From: Eublepharis macularius
Lineage: Eukaryota > Chordata > Lepidosauria > Squamata > Eublepharidae
Direction of reading: 5' to 3'
NCBI RefSeq assembly: GCF_028583425.1
Contig: NC_072791.1
Span: 15,209,868-15,273,867 of the forward strand
Length of the DNA: 64,000 nt
Positions 10,771 through 21,722 of the stretch are shown here, in pieces. The notes beneath the pieces are model-generated. The model saw nothing but the letters and a program-made list of their open reading frames with translations. It was not told the DNA's origin and did no database searches. The number at the start of each line of letters is the position of its first letter. Positions within the stretch are counted from its first letter, which is position 1. A program made the position numbers and the translations under genes.

Positions 10771-11625
10771 CAATTTCCTATAGCTTAAGCAAGACTCCCA
10801 TGGGCTTTACATTGGCTTTCTTCTGGGGGGGGGAGGGCAGGGGCCATGGCTGCCACAGGAGCAGCGACTCTCAGGCAAGAAGAGGCTTTCATTCTGGAGA
10901 AGGGCTCTTCGCTTAGTTGTGTGGAGTGGTAGGCCGCAATGCAGAGTCTTCCTCATGCCCTTGGGAACTGGGCCTTGCAAGATTTCCAACGCTCTGCTTG
11001 GGAAGAAGGCCAGGTGATCTGGAACTCCAATACCAGCTAGAAATTCAGATGAGTAGATTTCTAGAACCAACCATCCCTGCTGCAAACTTGCTCCGCTGAG
11101 ACATTTCATCGAGCAAGCGCGCTCAGGCTGGTGTTATTGGCATCTTTTTGCTCTCTCTTTGAGCCTTCTCTATGGCGACCACTTAAGTGATTGACCCGCT
11201 GATGTAACATTGTCCATGGCAACGTTGGGCTTTCCTCTTCCTCGGCCCAGGGTTTCTGGTGGGTTTCTTCATCAGAAGCAATGACATTTTTCAGCTGTTG
11301 GACTAGATGATTTGGTGAGAAAAGAGAAAGTGGAATTAGTTCAAGTGATTTCTGACCTTTATTTTGTTAAGACCAGCGTTGGCTGTTCCGTCAATAAACC
11401 CTCACATTTTGAACCAGTGAGATCACGGAGTACAGCTGTCGTGCCCACGCCTTGGCCTTTGTTCCCCTTTTGGGATATCTGCCGTTTTTAAGTAGCGGTT
11501 TTATCAGCACTTACTCTGACTCATACAATTGTGCAGGCATGGCTGCATTGTCTAGGAAATAAATGTCTCACAGAAGTCTCTTAAAGTATATTTATATTTT
11601 CCTGCAATTGAGTTAGGTCATTTTC

Positions 11626-11702
11626 AGTGACATCCTAAACAGAGTTACTCCAGTCTAAGCCCAGTGGTCTTAGACTGGAATAACTCTGTTTAGGATTGCA
11701 CT
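11626..11702. repeat. Small palindromic MITE, well preserved
   Basis: catcctaaacagagttactc-cagtctaag faces cttagactgg-aataactctgtttaggattg, giving a nearly perfect stem of about 30 bp around a short loop. Confidence 0.8.
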
Positions 11703-12289
11703 GTTTGTGTCTTAAATTAATCCTAAATTAGGTCATTGTGTTTTGGAATGCTTGCTTTCTCGCAGTGCATCCTGGGAATTGTAGTGTGGGAGCTGGCAGA
11801 GAGGCGGGCATCGCTTCAGTGAATGTGCCACTGTTTCAGAACGAGGATTAGATAACATTGAATAACTATTCCATGAATTACAACACCATTTAAAAAATCT
11901 CAAGTCAGTTTCAGCTGTCAAGAAGGAAGGGTAGTTTCTTATGGAGACAGATTAAGGGGTTGAAGTCATCCAGTACTGAGCATATGCCCACAGAAGCTAC
12001 CAGTCTTGCTGCCTGGTTTGATGAACACCAACTGTTCAGATGCAAAAAGAAGGACTTGGGCGCAAAATATGTAGCATCATTGATTATGTAAGAAGCATTT
12101 TACAGTAAGAGTAACTAGTTTGTAATACAAATGAGTATTTCAAGCATATTGTAAGTTTGTTGCCTACAAATGTTGTTAGCATCATTTGTAAGTTCTAGTA
12201 TTTTACCGCTGACTTTCTCCTGGAGCGGTCCATGGATGTGCTTCTAGTTCTCTACAGCTCATGCTTGCCCACCTTAGCAGCCTGCCAGT

Positions 12290-12620
12290 TAATGCCTGCC
12301 TGTCAAGCCCTGCTCTTTGTGCCCTGACCTTCAGAGGTGGAGTGAGTGGTAACTATAGACAGGGCATTTTCAGTGGTGGCACCTCGCTTATGGAATGCCC
12401 TTCCCCTTAAGGCTTGCCTGGCACCTACTTTGCTTTCTTTCAAACACCAGGCCAAGATGTATCTTTTTTTTTAATCCAGGCTTTTAATTAGGGTCTGCTC
12501 TGTTTTATGGACAGTTTTTATGCTGTGTAGGTCCAGTAAGTTGCATTTAATGGCTTGTTTATGCGATGTTTTTAATTGCAAGCCTCAAGCAGGTCTCTGA
12601 ACAGGTGGTTTAGAAATATC
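12290..12620 (+). repeat. LINE 3' end (CR1/L2-like), decayed
   Basis: The region contains phrases such as cagtggtggcacctcgctta-tggaatgcccttcc, which correspond to the P-x-L-W-N-x-L-P motif near the C-terminus of CR1-like reverse transcriptases, followed by an AT-rich 3' UTR. Confidence 0.55.
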
Positions 12621-12635
12621 CAAACAAACATACAA

Positions 12636-12733
12636 ACATCTCTCATATCAGGGTTAAGTGCTCTGCAGACATCTCTCATATCAGGGTTAAGTGCTCTGCA
12701 GACATCTCTTATATCAGGGTTAAGTGCTCTGCA
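12636..12733. repeat. 33-bp minisatellite, three units
   Basis: Units at 12636-12668, 12669-12701 and 12702-12733 share acatctctcatatcagggtt-aagtgctctgcag. The first two are identical, and the third has one substitution (c to t) and lacks the last base. The near-identity suggests recent duplication. Confidence 0.95.
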
Positions 12734-13639
12734 CTGGAGAAGGGACCACTGTTAGTGGAACATACCTGTGGTATCCAGTGCTTTGGCTGTCCCCATTTTG
12801 TGGATTTTAAACTATTCGGGTTGTTTACTCACTTGATTTATAGTCCACCTTTCTGGCAGATTCTCAAGTACGTTATACAAAAAAATGTGCAATAATAATA
12901 GTACAGTAAACGGCTTGTTAACTAGCCTGCTCATGACTCAATCTGAGTCACTCACATGCTGCCCGCTTGGCACTGCTGCCCTCTTGCTGCCATTGGACTG
13001 AAGCAGCAGCAGGCATGCCAGGGATTTGGGCAGGCCCAAGTCACTGAAGCCCAGTGGCAGCAAGAGAGCAGGAGTGCCAAGCAAGGTAGCGTTGGAGGGA
13101 GCTGCAATTGCCAGCCTGGTGCCAGGCACGGCTGCTGCCTGCTTGATGCTGCTGCTGTCTCACCACTGCATAAAAGTTTTGTTAACTGGCATATTTGGTC
13201 AGTGGGCGACCCCAGTCCCCCTGGATAGAAGTTAACAAAACTTTTGTTGTATTGGTTTTTCTGCCATTGCACTGTTACCAGATTTTTTGGGTGCCAGCCT
13301 TGGGTTGTTTTTATGCTTTAATACTACTGTTGGGTTATTTTAAAATTGCTGATCTTTTTATATTGTTTTAAAATCTGCTGTAAGCCAGCTCAAGCCCTCT
13401 TCTGAAGACGCGGTGGAGAATTAACAATAAATGTGAAAATAAATCTCTCCACCATGGATAAGGGAGTGATAACATTGTGCCAGGGTAGAAAGGTAGATCT
13501 TGATATAGATGAGGAGGAAGAAATCCAGGTTTGCATCACTGATATAACCTCCTCCTTCTTTGGAGGTTTTTCAGCAGAGGCTAGAGGGCCATCTGACAGC
13601 AATGCTGATTCTGTGAACCTGGGCAGATCATGAGAGGGA

Positions 13640-13915
13640 GGGCAGGAAGGGTTACACCAGTGCTTAGTTCTCCTGGCCCCTTCTTACACGCCCAGGGTAA
13701 GGCTGATCACCACTTTGGGGTCAGGAAGCAATTTGCCCCAGGCCAATTTGGCCAGGGATCCTGGAGGTTTTTTGCCATCTTCTGGGCATGGAGCAGAGGT
13801 GTGTGTGTGTGGGAGGGGAAGGTGGTTGTGAATTTCCTGCATTGTGCAAGGGGTTGGACTAGATGACCCTAGAGGTCCCTTCCGGCTCTGTGATCCTCTG
13901 ATCCATATGTGGGTT
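13640..13915 (+). repeat. Interspersed retroelement 3' fragment (ends in 'gttggactagatgaccc')
   Basis: It carries ggttggactagatgaccct and aggtcccttccggctctgtg, a widespread sauropsid LINE-type ending. The same unit lies on the minus strand at about 44105-44440. It contains a short (GT)n at 13797. Confidence 0.6.
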
Positions 13916-13966
13916 CTTCCCCAGGAATAAATCACTTTTTCTGTTTTTGTCATTTTTTTGACACAG

Positions 13967-14163
13967 GCATGGATCGATCAGCATTGCCGACTTCAAATCC
14001 AGCTGGCGGAACGGATTGGCTTTCTTAGCTATCGTTCATGCCATGCGGCCAGACTTGGTGGACATGGAGAAAGCAAAGGGTAGATCCAACAAAGAGAATC
14101 TGAAAGACGCTTTCCAAATTGCAGAGAAGGAACTGAATATTCCCAGACTGCTTGAACCTGAAG
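13967..14163 (+). CDS. SYNE2: SYNE2 coding exon (window exon 6): CH2 core
   Basis: Acceptor ttgacacag, donor gtacag, 197 nt, residues 171-235 with split codons at both ends. It encodes HGSISIADFKSSWRNGLAFL and then VHAMRPDLVDMEKAKGRSNK and AFQIAEKELNIPRLLEPE. The DFKSSWRNGLAF block and the ENLKDAFQIAEKEL-IPRLLEPED block are the hallmarks of the second CH domain in tandem actin-binding proteins. Confidence 0.96.
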
Positions 14164-14264
14164 GTACAGTGTCCTACTTGACGCTTGCTATGAAGCAACT
14201 TGGATCATTGCAGCCTATCAAACTGATCTGAAGTGCTTGTTGGTGCAATTTTGGGTGGACTTGA

Positions 14265-14925
14265 TGAGAGCTTGGGTCTCATTTTTATTGTTAATGTATT
14301 CAATTTTATTTATATGCTGCAAACAGCCGGTAATGTCATGCCGCTGTACAAATCTATGGTACGGCCTCATTTAGAATATTGTGCACGATTCTAGTGGCCG
14401 TATCTCAAAAAAGATATTGCAGAGTTTAAGGACAACCATGATGATTAAGGGGGCTAGAACACCTTTCCTGAGAAAAGACTGAAGGGCCTGGGACTTTTCA
14501 GTCTCAAAAAGATGGCTAAGGAGGACATAGTAGAGGTTTATAATGTTAAACATGGGGCGGAGAATGACTAGAGGGCTTGTTCTCCTTCTCCCATAATATT
14601 AGAACTCAGGGTCACTTAGAGAAGTTGATGGGCAGTAGACTCAGGAATTCATTAAATTGCTTAATTAAATTGTGGAATGTGTTGCCAGTGAGTGATGGCT
14701 GTCAGTGTAAATGACTTTAAAGGGGGGTAGGAATTTAGTGAATAATGGTGTGTAAAGGGAACTTTCATACACAGAAGCAGTCTATGCCTTGGGAACATCA
14801 GGGGAAGTCCTTGGCCTTTATGCCTTGGTGGTTGATCTTGCAGAACATCTGGTTGGCTGCTGTGTGAAGCAGGATTCTAGATGGACCTTTGTTCTGATCC
14901 AGCAGGGCTCTCCTGCTCTTTGGAA
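14265..14925 (+). repeat. Jockey/CR1-type LINE reverse-transcriptase relic
   Basis: The + strand retains broken codons for the L-V-R-P-H-L-E-Y-C motif (ggtacggcctcatttagaat) and a later F-S-L-E-K region (cttttcagtctcaaaaagat). It ends with the 3' UTR phrase agatggacctttgttctgat. Several stops and frame changes show it is dead. Confidence 0.7.
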
Positions 14926-15094
14926 GACAGCATTGGGGGGGGGGAAATCCCACAAGTTCATAAAAAATAAAACAAACAACAATATTTTGCAGATGGAGAG
15001 AGATGAGAGAATAGCCATTTCCAGTCACAGATGTCGTAATGTTTTGCCATGTAAATAGTTGGTGTATGTTATATGGAAGTCTGTTTCCATATAG

Positions 15095-15245
15095 ATCCGG
15101 AGGAATTAGCCGTGTTAGTGTGTAGTTGCAAAATAGCAAAGAGTCCAGTTGCACCTTTAAGACTAACCAACTTTATTGTAGCATAAGCTTTTGGGAACAA
15201 CAACTCTCTTTGTCAGATGCAGATGCATGTGTCCACATAGAACAT
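15095..15245 (-). repeat. PLE-type tail (solo)
   Basis: On the + strand it reads ttagccgtgttagtgtgtag, gtccagttgcacctttaaga and ctaaccaactttattgtagc, the inverse of the tail at 22540. The hairpin region at its end is degraded. Confidence 0.75.
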
Positions 15246-15539
15246 GGAATTCTCTGAGTTCACTTGCTTTATCGGCTGATTTCATTCACAGATTAAAAAA
15301 CCGCACAGATTTCTTCTCTCAGCTTTTGACTCACAGAATAGCTCTTCCATCTCGCCCACACAGACGCAGGCTGCCCCGTAGAATGATGAAACGGGTCATT
15401 TCCCCTCCTTTCTCAGACTAAAACCTGCAAGTCGCTCTGCACACCTGGGCACGGCTGCTATCCAATCACCGCACGCTTCACTCATCCGTCCAGCCCCCCC
15501 TCCCTATCCTCACTTCAGAGGCTTGCATTTTCAACCACA

Positions 15540-15945
15540 GCAGGGACGTTCAGTAAACAATACATTAAATAAACAATACAATAAAAATAAGCAGAAATCT
15601 GATACAGAGCTGAAACAATGCTGAAACAGAACATAAGCAAATTGTTATTGATCTTTTGATGTGGAGAAACTATCCAGTAGGAGCATAATTACAGCAAAAG
15701 ACAGTACACAGTAGTATAGTTCACAGTCCCTATATCTTTACCAATGCATCACTTTGAACAATTTCTTTACACCACAGTCCTATTACCTGAGTGGAAAAAG
15801 CCCTTCTGAGTAATTCAGTTTTGCATAGTTTGCAGAAAGCCAGAAGAGCGGTAGCTTTCCTAACCCTTTCAGACAGGCCATTTCATAAGGGCCACCACAG
15901 AGAATGTGCTTGCATGGGCCGCTGTTGATTTTGCCCTTTCAGATT
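15540..15945 (-). repeat. LINE 3' fragment, minus strand
   Basis: It includes gctgaaacagaacataagc and gggccaccacagagaatgtg. The first phrase resembles one at 23830, so the two fragments may be the same family. Confidence 0.5.
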
Positions 15946-16148
15946 GTTTTAAAACATTGTTTTAAAATTTTTAATGTCTGCCCTATTTGGGTAGAAAGAG
16001 AGAATACTCATGTTTTATGGAAGTAAATAACCTTGTGCTTCAGGAGGTGTTACAGTGGTATCCTGGGAACACTTGCCTGGGACTTGAAATGGATTCTGAG
16101 TAGACCTGCTTAGGATAACTCTCTTAACGGCGTCTGGCATTTTCACAG

Positions 16149-16249
16149 ATGTCGACGTCATCAGTCCGGATGAAAAATCCATCATGACGTACGTGGCTCA
16201 GTTTCTCCAGCATTTCAAGAGTTTACCTGTGGCTGAAGAGGAAATGCAG
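16149..16249 (+). CDS. SYNE2: SYNE2 coding exon (window exon 7): end of CH2
   Basis: Acceptor ttttcacag, donor gtatgg, 101 nt. It completes Asp236 (g|at) and covers residues 237-269. VDVISPDEKSIMTYVAQFLQ is the terminal CH2 helix, where the DEKSIMTYV sequence is nearly invariant in this class. The tail HFKSLPVAEEEMQ enters the rod. Phase 0 at the 3' end. Confidence 0.95.
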
Positions 16250-16706
16250 GTATGGGCTTTCTTTTTGCCCCGGACCACTTCCAAGAAATGCACAGTTCGC
16301 GTCAGAATCCTTGAATCTCTCTATATCTCTTTTGGAGAGAGCGTACTCCTCACTCACTGAGCGGTTTGGTACTGATGTCATACGGCCCGCCCCTTAACAT
16401 TTGGGTATTTGGCAATCTTGAATACAAACACCGCTTTTGTTTACAGATCCGCTTAAGTATTTTCATGGCACTTTCTGGTCTCCTCAGCCACTTGGGAAAA
16501 AAATGAAAATAGAGCTAACTCCTAATTTCTCTGTACAATTATCAAATTAATCTCCAGTTGCAAGATATTACAAACTGGGAGGGGAATGCAGGTTCATATG
16601 GTCTCCCCATGCAGTCCCTCTAATATGCACATTCTCCAGCCTTAGCCAGGGTTATGTCTGTGCTGAGGGGTGCAATTTGACATGGAGGATCCATGATTGG
16701 CAGTAG

Positions 16707-16925
16707 ATTCAGAGGAGTTAGCCGTGTTAGTCTGTAGTTGCAAAATAGTAAAGAATCCAGTAGCATCTTTAAGACTAACCAACTTTATTGTAACGTAAGC
16801 TTTCGAGAACCACAGCTCTCTTCATCAGATGCATAATGCTTCTGATGAAGAGAGCTGTGGTTCTCGAAAGCTTACGTGACAAAAAAGTTGGTTAATCTTA
16901 AAGGTGCTACTGAACTCTTTACTAT
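16707..16925. mobile_element. Inverted dimer of PLE-type tails with two hammerhead-like motifs
   Basis: A minus-oriented tail (16707-16832) faces a plus-oriented tail (16842-16925). The centre is cttcatcagatgcataatgc-ttctgatgaag. On the + strand ctgatga (16842-16848), a 6-bp stem gagagc/gttctc with tgtg loop, then gaaa (16866-16869) give a hammerhead-like core; the mirror copy occupies 16803-16832 on the minus strand. Confidence 0.8.
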
Positions 16926-16927
16926 GA

Positions 16928-17015
16928 TTGACAGTGCAGTCCTAAGAACATTTTCCTGGGAGTAAGCTCCATTGAATAGACGTGAGTAGGATTCTGAGTA
17001 GACCTTCTTAGGAGC
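16928..17015. repeat. Small MITE-like repeat
   Basis: acagtgcagtcctaagaaca and gattctgagtagaccttctt belong to the same small-MITE group as 16080-16125 and 30925-30975. Confidence 0.45.
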
Positions 17016-17404
17016 GCTCTTGGAGGAGGTCTCCTTATGTTTCATCTTGTATTTTAAAGGAATTGTGCAGTGGTGGAGGAGGTAAAGTGAATCAAGGTCA
17101 TATTTCTGTGTGTGCTGTTTTTCTTGTCCAAATTGACACTCTCTTCCCAATCCAGGAAAAAAAATACAGCCATGTACTCTGTGTATTCGTGCAACAGCCG
17201 CCCCCACCCCCAAACTTATCGCAGTATTTTGAGATAGGAGGAAGTTTTAGCTTAGGAAGAAGGTGCAGGAGAGAAGGATTAAACATCCCTAGCCTCTGGG
17301 CCAATATCTTGATCAATCCCACTCATGCTGCATTTAATACAAATAAGAAGAATGAAGCTTGAGAAATCAGTCCTGGATCTCTTGGAATAATGGGATTCTG
17401 TATG

Positions 17405-17545
17405 GTTTTAGGTGGGTAGCTGTGTGGGTCTGCAGTAGAACAGCAGGATTTGAGTCCAGGGACACCATAGAGGCCAACAGGATTTTTAAGGTGGGAGCTC
17501 TCACGAGTCCGAGCTCCCTTCTTCAGAGCTTTAGAGAGTCTGCAC
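17405..17545 (-). repeat. PLE-type tail, divergent subfamily
   Basis: The + strand reads aggtgggtagctgtgtgggt, ctgcagtagaacagcaggat and gagtccagggacaccataga. It lies 90 bases upstream of exon 8. Confidence 0.6.
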
Positions 17546-17637
17546 ACGATGGTGCCGTTTCCAACTGTAATGCAAACGGACATTTTCAGGAGAGGTGGGA
17601 GGAGGAAAAAAAAGCAACTTTTATTCCTGTTTCCCAG

Positions 17638-17739
17638 GGGAAAGTCAAAGAGACCTTGAGCTGGCTGAACATGCAAGAAGAGAAGTTGGCGGAGTTGCTG
17701 ACGGAGACGAAATCTGCACCCTTTTACGAGAAATTCCAA
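17638..17739 (+). CDS. SYNE2: SYNE2 coding exon (window exon 8): start of the rod
   Basis: Acceptor ttcccag, donor gtaaat, 102 nt, phase 0, residues 270-303. It encodes GKVKETLSWLNMQEEKLAEL followed by LTETKSAPFYEKFQ, an amphipathic helix with a W at the heptad core, typical of the first spectrin-like repeat after the CH pair. The exon begins with GGG right after the acceptor; a PLE-derived tail lies just upstream (17405-17545). Confidence 0.9.
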
Positions 17740-17897
17740 GTAAATCACTTTGTGAATTATACTCTGGGATCAGCTAATATTTGCAAGGGATACAAGAGAC
17801 CAAGAAAATTTTCATGTTCTATACAACAGGGTGTTAGTGTTCGATGCACTTCACCACTTTCTAACTAAACAGATGTTGGAAGAGCTATAGCTCCTGT

Positions 17898-18345
17898 CAG
17901 GGGCCGTTTCGTAGAAAAAGAGCTGGAGGAACTCATTAACATAGCTCATTAGCATAACTCATTAGCATATGCCACACCCCTTGACATCACCGGAAATGTG
18001 TCGTTAGCATAACTGATTTGCATATGCCACGCCCCCTGACATCACCTATCCTGGCTGTTTTGAACCCAATCCTGGCCATTCAGGGCTGAAATTGGGCCCA
18101 AAATGGCAAAAAGGGGCTGAAAATGGCCGAAAAGGGGCCTAAAATGGTCATGATCAGGCTGCTGCTGAGCGGGAGAGTGATCCACCACCTGTCAGAGGCC
18201 CGATCTGAGCTGTTTTGGCCCCAATCCAGGCCGAAACAGGCCCAAAATGGCCGAGAGTCAGGTGGGTGGGGGCACCTGACATGTGACCTCTTTGGGGAAC
18301 TGCAGGAACTGTGTTCCTGCACGTTCCCCCTCGAAATGAGCCCTG
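17898..18345. mobile_element. Non-autonomous hAT element with perfect 8-bp target duplication
   Basis: The element starts caggggccgtttcgtag and ends tcgaaatgagccctg. It is flanked by gctcctgt at 17890-17897 and again at 18346-18353. An 8-bp duplication with CAGGG termini is diagnostic of hAT-superfamily insertion. The interior has tandem-like aaaatggccgaaaaggggc phrases and two similar cattagcatatgccacgccc-type blocks (17950-18040). Confidence 0.92.
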
Positions 18346-18404
18346 GCTCCTGTATCTGGATTGGTGCATGCTTGCCCAAGGCTGGTAGTCCCGGGAGGTC
18401 CTGA

Positions 18405-18590
18405 GAACCAGACAGGTGTAGTGATTAAAATGTCAAACTGGGATCTGCGAGACCCAGGTTCGAATCCCCACTCTGCCATGGAAGCATGATGGTCTTGGGC
18501 CGGTCTTAGCCTAACCTACCTCACAGGGTTATTGTGAAGATAAAATGGAGACGTGGAAAACGTTGGGTGGGGGGAATGGGATATAAATGA
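18405..18590 (+). repeat. tRNA-derived SINE, family B
   Basis: ggtgtagtgattaaaatgtc and the B-box-like caggttcgaatcccc give a tRNA-like head; cctcacagggttattgtgaa is the conserved body. Confidence 0.8.
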
Positions 18591-18854
18591 ATGGCGAGAA
18601 GGAGAGGAGTGAGGCAGTGCTGCAGATAGGGCAAAGAGCTCAGTGGTGCGTGAGCTGAAATAGAGGAAGCAAGTATGCAGATGGGGCAGGGAAACAGGAG
18701 GCAGAGCAGAAATCCAGAGCCAGGTGAGTTGAGCATTTACTCTTTGCACCACTAAGAGCTGAGGAACCAAAAAAGTTCCCTTGCTAGGCCACACCAGAAG
18801 TCCATTGAGTCCTGCTAGACAGATGCAGGACTTGAAGCCTTGAATTCACACATG

Positions 18855-19045
18855 AAAACACACGAAACTGCCTTATGTTGAGTGAGACCATTGGTTCATC
18901 AAGGTCAGTATTGTCTACTTAGACTGGCTATGGCTTTCCATGGTATCAGGTCTTTCATATCACCCAGTACCCGATCCTTTTTAACTGGAGATGGCGAGGA
19001 TTGAAACTGGAATCTTCTGCAGGCAGAGCAGAGGCTCTTCCACTG
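18855..19045 (-). repeat. Sauria-type tRNA-derived SINE, family D
   Basis: On the + strand it reads acgaaactgccttatgttga, ggtcagtattgtctacttag and tttttaactggagatggcga, the inverse of the fuller copy at 55083-55300. Confidence 0.8.
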
Positions 19046-19049
19046 AACC

Positions 19050-19275
19050 AGCGGCAGGATTCTAATCTGGAGAGCAGGGTTTGATTCCCCACTCTTCCAC
19101 TTGAAGCCAGCTAGGTGACCTTGGGTCAGTCACAGCTCTCTCGGAGCTCTCTCAGCCGCACCCACCTCACAGGGTGATTGTTGTGGGGATAATAATGACA
19201 TACTTTGTAAACCGCTCTGAGTGGGCATTAAGTTGTCCTGAAGGGTGGTATATAAATCGAATGTTGTTGTTATAA
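19050..19275 (+). repeat. tRNA-derived SINE, family A
   Basis: Head fragment ggattctaatctggagagca, body ccttgggtcagtcacagctc, tail aagggtggtatataaatcga then gttgtt repeats. Confidence 0.85.
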
Positions 19276-19379
19276 CCATAACTCCTCCCCTTCCTTCGTT
19301 GCTTTTTCTAGCACCTGGGATTCAGAGATATACCGCCCTTTATGCACCCTCGATTGAGCCATCATGTCTGATTTTATTT

Positions 19380-19590
19380 ATTTATCTGGTACACTTTTAC
19401 CCACCCTTCCTCCAAGGAGCTTAGGGTGTTTTATGTGATTCTTTCCCCTTCTCCATTTTATCTTCACAACCATCCTGAGAAGTTAGCCTGAGAGAGACTG
19501 GGCTGGCTTATAGTCACCAGGTGAGTTTCATGCGAGAGAAGGGATTTGAACTAGGTCCAGCCACTAACCCGTATACCACGCTGGCTGATT
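19380..19590 (-). repeat. tRNA-derived SINE, minus strand
   Basis: ttatcttcacaaccatcctg and gagaagggatttgaactagg followed by a tRNA-like head inverse (cccgtataccacgctggct). Related to 33985, 44860, 46495 and 57370. Confidence 0.7.
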
Positions 19591-19718
19591 CATCTGTGTA
19601 ATCCATTAAAAAAAAATTTCACCTTGCATGTATTTGATACTGAAGAGGACTGTACAAATGTATATAATTTTCTCCTCCTCTCTCTTGTTAAAAATAATCT
19701 TTTTTTTTATAATCCCAG

Positions 19719-19856
19719 GAGATGCTGTCATTTACGGAAACATTTCATGAGGAGAAAAAGGCCTTCCTGCCTGTCCTGGCATCCAAAAGAAAAGAGGAAG
19801 AGCTGAGTGAAGATTCCCTGAGGATGCAAGAAGCATGGGACAGACTCACTTCTCAG
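19719..19856 (+). CDS. SYNE2: SYNE2 coding exon (window exon 9): rod
   Basis: Acceptor aatcccag, donor gtcatt, 138 nt, phase 0, residues 304-349. The peptide begins EMLSFTETFHEEKKAFLPVL and ends RMQEAWDRLTSQ, a helix with the W-x-x-L spectrin signature. The donor is followed after a few bases by a minus-strand SINE, so the insertion sits immediately next to the splice site. Confidence 0.92.
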
Positions 19857-19862
19857 GTCATT

Positions 19863-20105
19863 TATAATAATAATAATAATATTCGATTTATATACTGCCC
19901 TTCAGGACAACTTAATGCCCACTCAGAGCGGTTTACAAAGTATGCCATTATTATCCCCACAACAATCACCCTTTAAGGTGGGTGGGGCTGAGAGAGCTGT
20001 GACTGACCCAGGGTCACCCAGCTGGCTTCAAGTGGAGGAGTGGGGAATCAAACCCGGCTCTCCAGAGAGTCCCGTGCTCTTAACTACTACACCAAACTGG
20101 CTCTC
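19863..20105 (-). repeat. tRNA-derived SINE, family A, close to exon 9 donor
   Basis: It starts with an (AAT)n tail six bases after the exon 9 donor and ends with ctacaccaaactggctctc, the inverse of the standard head. The body matches the copy at 1527 closely. Confidence 0.88.
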
Positions 20106-20799
20106 AGGGTGCTTTCAGGCTGCTGCCATGGAAGTTCTGTATTGTCTCTCTCTTCTTCCATTACTGAGGCTTAAAGCAGCCCAGAAAAGGGAGGGCACCA
20201 TTTCTGACTAGGGAAATGGCCAAGGTGAGAAACGTTTCCTGGTGCCAGACTTGTGACCCAGATTGGGTTCTCCGGTCATGCCCATTGAAGGCCAAATGAC
20301 ACATCCGGAGTTCCATTGACAGAGCTTCAGTGTCGCGTGTAGTTTGGGCCTCAGAGAGGATGTTAGGGTTAAATGCAAAGTGCATGAAAATAACCCATAA
20401 AACTGAGAAAAGGGCCCATAAATTTGATTTGAGGCTTGCAGGCCACCTGTCAGGCAAATAATGCCCGTGGTTGGGAAAATGGTGGAGGAAGGCTGAAACC
20501 ACTTCTCCCTTCACGCCAATCCAAATTGGACCCCCGGACAATTGAATTCCCAGTCCTGATAGTGGCTGTGAGTTAAATGGGACCAAAAATGATTTCAAAA
20601 TACCCCAGTTTATCCACCGATGCCAACTTTACTCATCTGCTAACATGATCACCAACAGAAAGATCTTAAAATACTCCTGAAAAAATGTTTAAGCTTTGAG
20701 AGCTTCCAGTGACTGGAGGTATCATAGCTGGTAAGGATGCTTCTTCGTGCAGAACAGATTTGGGACTCATCTGGCATTGTTCACAGAAGAGGAAGTGTT

Positions 20800-21020
20800 T
20801 TACATCAGGGGAGCCTCCAACCTTGTTGGAATTTTGAGAATGTGTGGTGGGTACCACCACCAAAATGGCCAAATGCGAAGCGCCTGTCATTAAGGCTAGG
20901 CCACCACAAAATGGCTGACAGAACGACTCTTTGCTCTGCAGCTTGGTTTCCACAAAAACAGAAGGACTTGCTACTCGCATGGTCAAAAGGAAAAGGTTGC
21001 CAAGCTCAAAGGGAACACCA
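20800..21020. repeat. hAT-like repeat fragment
   Basis: caaccttgttggaattttga and accaccaccaaaatggcc match the elements at 10345 and 38242. Confidence 0.5.
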
Positions 21021-21104
21021 CCATGTTCCTTCCTAGACTTCTGCCTCTAGATGAAAGGAAGCACAAACCTTACATTCCATAGCCTGATTATTTGAACACA
21101 TTCA

Positions 21105-21292
21105 GCCAAGCTACAAGTGACGAATGACACTTGCCTGGCCAGTGAACAGACTCACGTGTATTCCTCCCTGTTCACTTGCCATTCACTTGTGCTCCAAGTA
21201 GAGAGCAAGTGAATGGCAAGTGAACAGGGAGGAATACACGTGAGTCCGTTCACTTGCCAGGCAAGTGTCATTCGTCACTTGTAGCTTGTCTC
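21105..21292. mobile_element. Near-perfect 190-bp foldback element
   Basis: The left arm (21109-21185: agctacaagtgacgaatgac, cagactcacgtgtattcctc, cctgttcacttgccattcac) is mirrored by the right arm ending gtcattcgtcacttgtagct. Arms of about 80 bp surround a short centre. Copies are at 41474-41660 and, as a deletion form, 25792-25876. Confidence 0.9.
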
Positions 21293-21722
21293 ATTGACAG
21301 CGGATGAGGAACAATTGCAGTGGCTCTCAAACTGTGGGCCACGACTGTCTTGCAGGTGGGTTGAAAAGCCAGGAGGTGGAACGATGTGACTGGGAGAGGA
21401 GGTTGTGGGAGTCCCAGTGGTAAATTTGGGTTTCCCCTGTGTCATATGGAAAATGACCCTGAAATACAGTTGTTCCATATATATTATAAGCATTGAATGT
21501 GAAAAATAAAACACAATCATGTTCAATGTTCACAGATTCCTGCCTTTTATGTTAGGGAGGAGGAAAATAGCTTGAAATTACTTTTCAAGTGGATCTGTAG
21601 AAGCACAGTGCATTTAAGAGGAGTTATGCCCTTCAAAGTCCATTGAAGTCCTGTTTCAAAAAGTTTGAGAACTGTTGAAATTACAGTGGTCATTTCCTTA
21701 AGGCTGTATTTTCTCTGTCTAG

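Noticed and set aside
12636..12733. CRISPR-like array
   Set aside because: The 33-bp units are directly abutting without spacers and the genome is vertebrate; it is a minisatellite.
17359..17868. A 169-codon + strand frame read as a single gene
   Set aside because: Only 17638-17739 is nesprin coding; the rest is a PLE tail and intron read through the same frame by chance.
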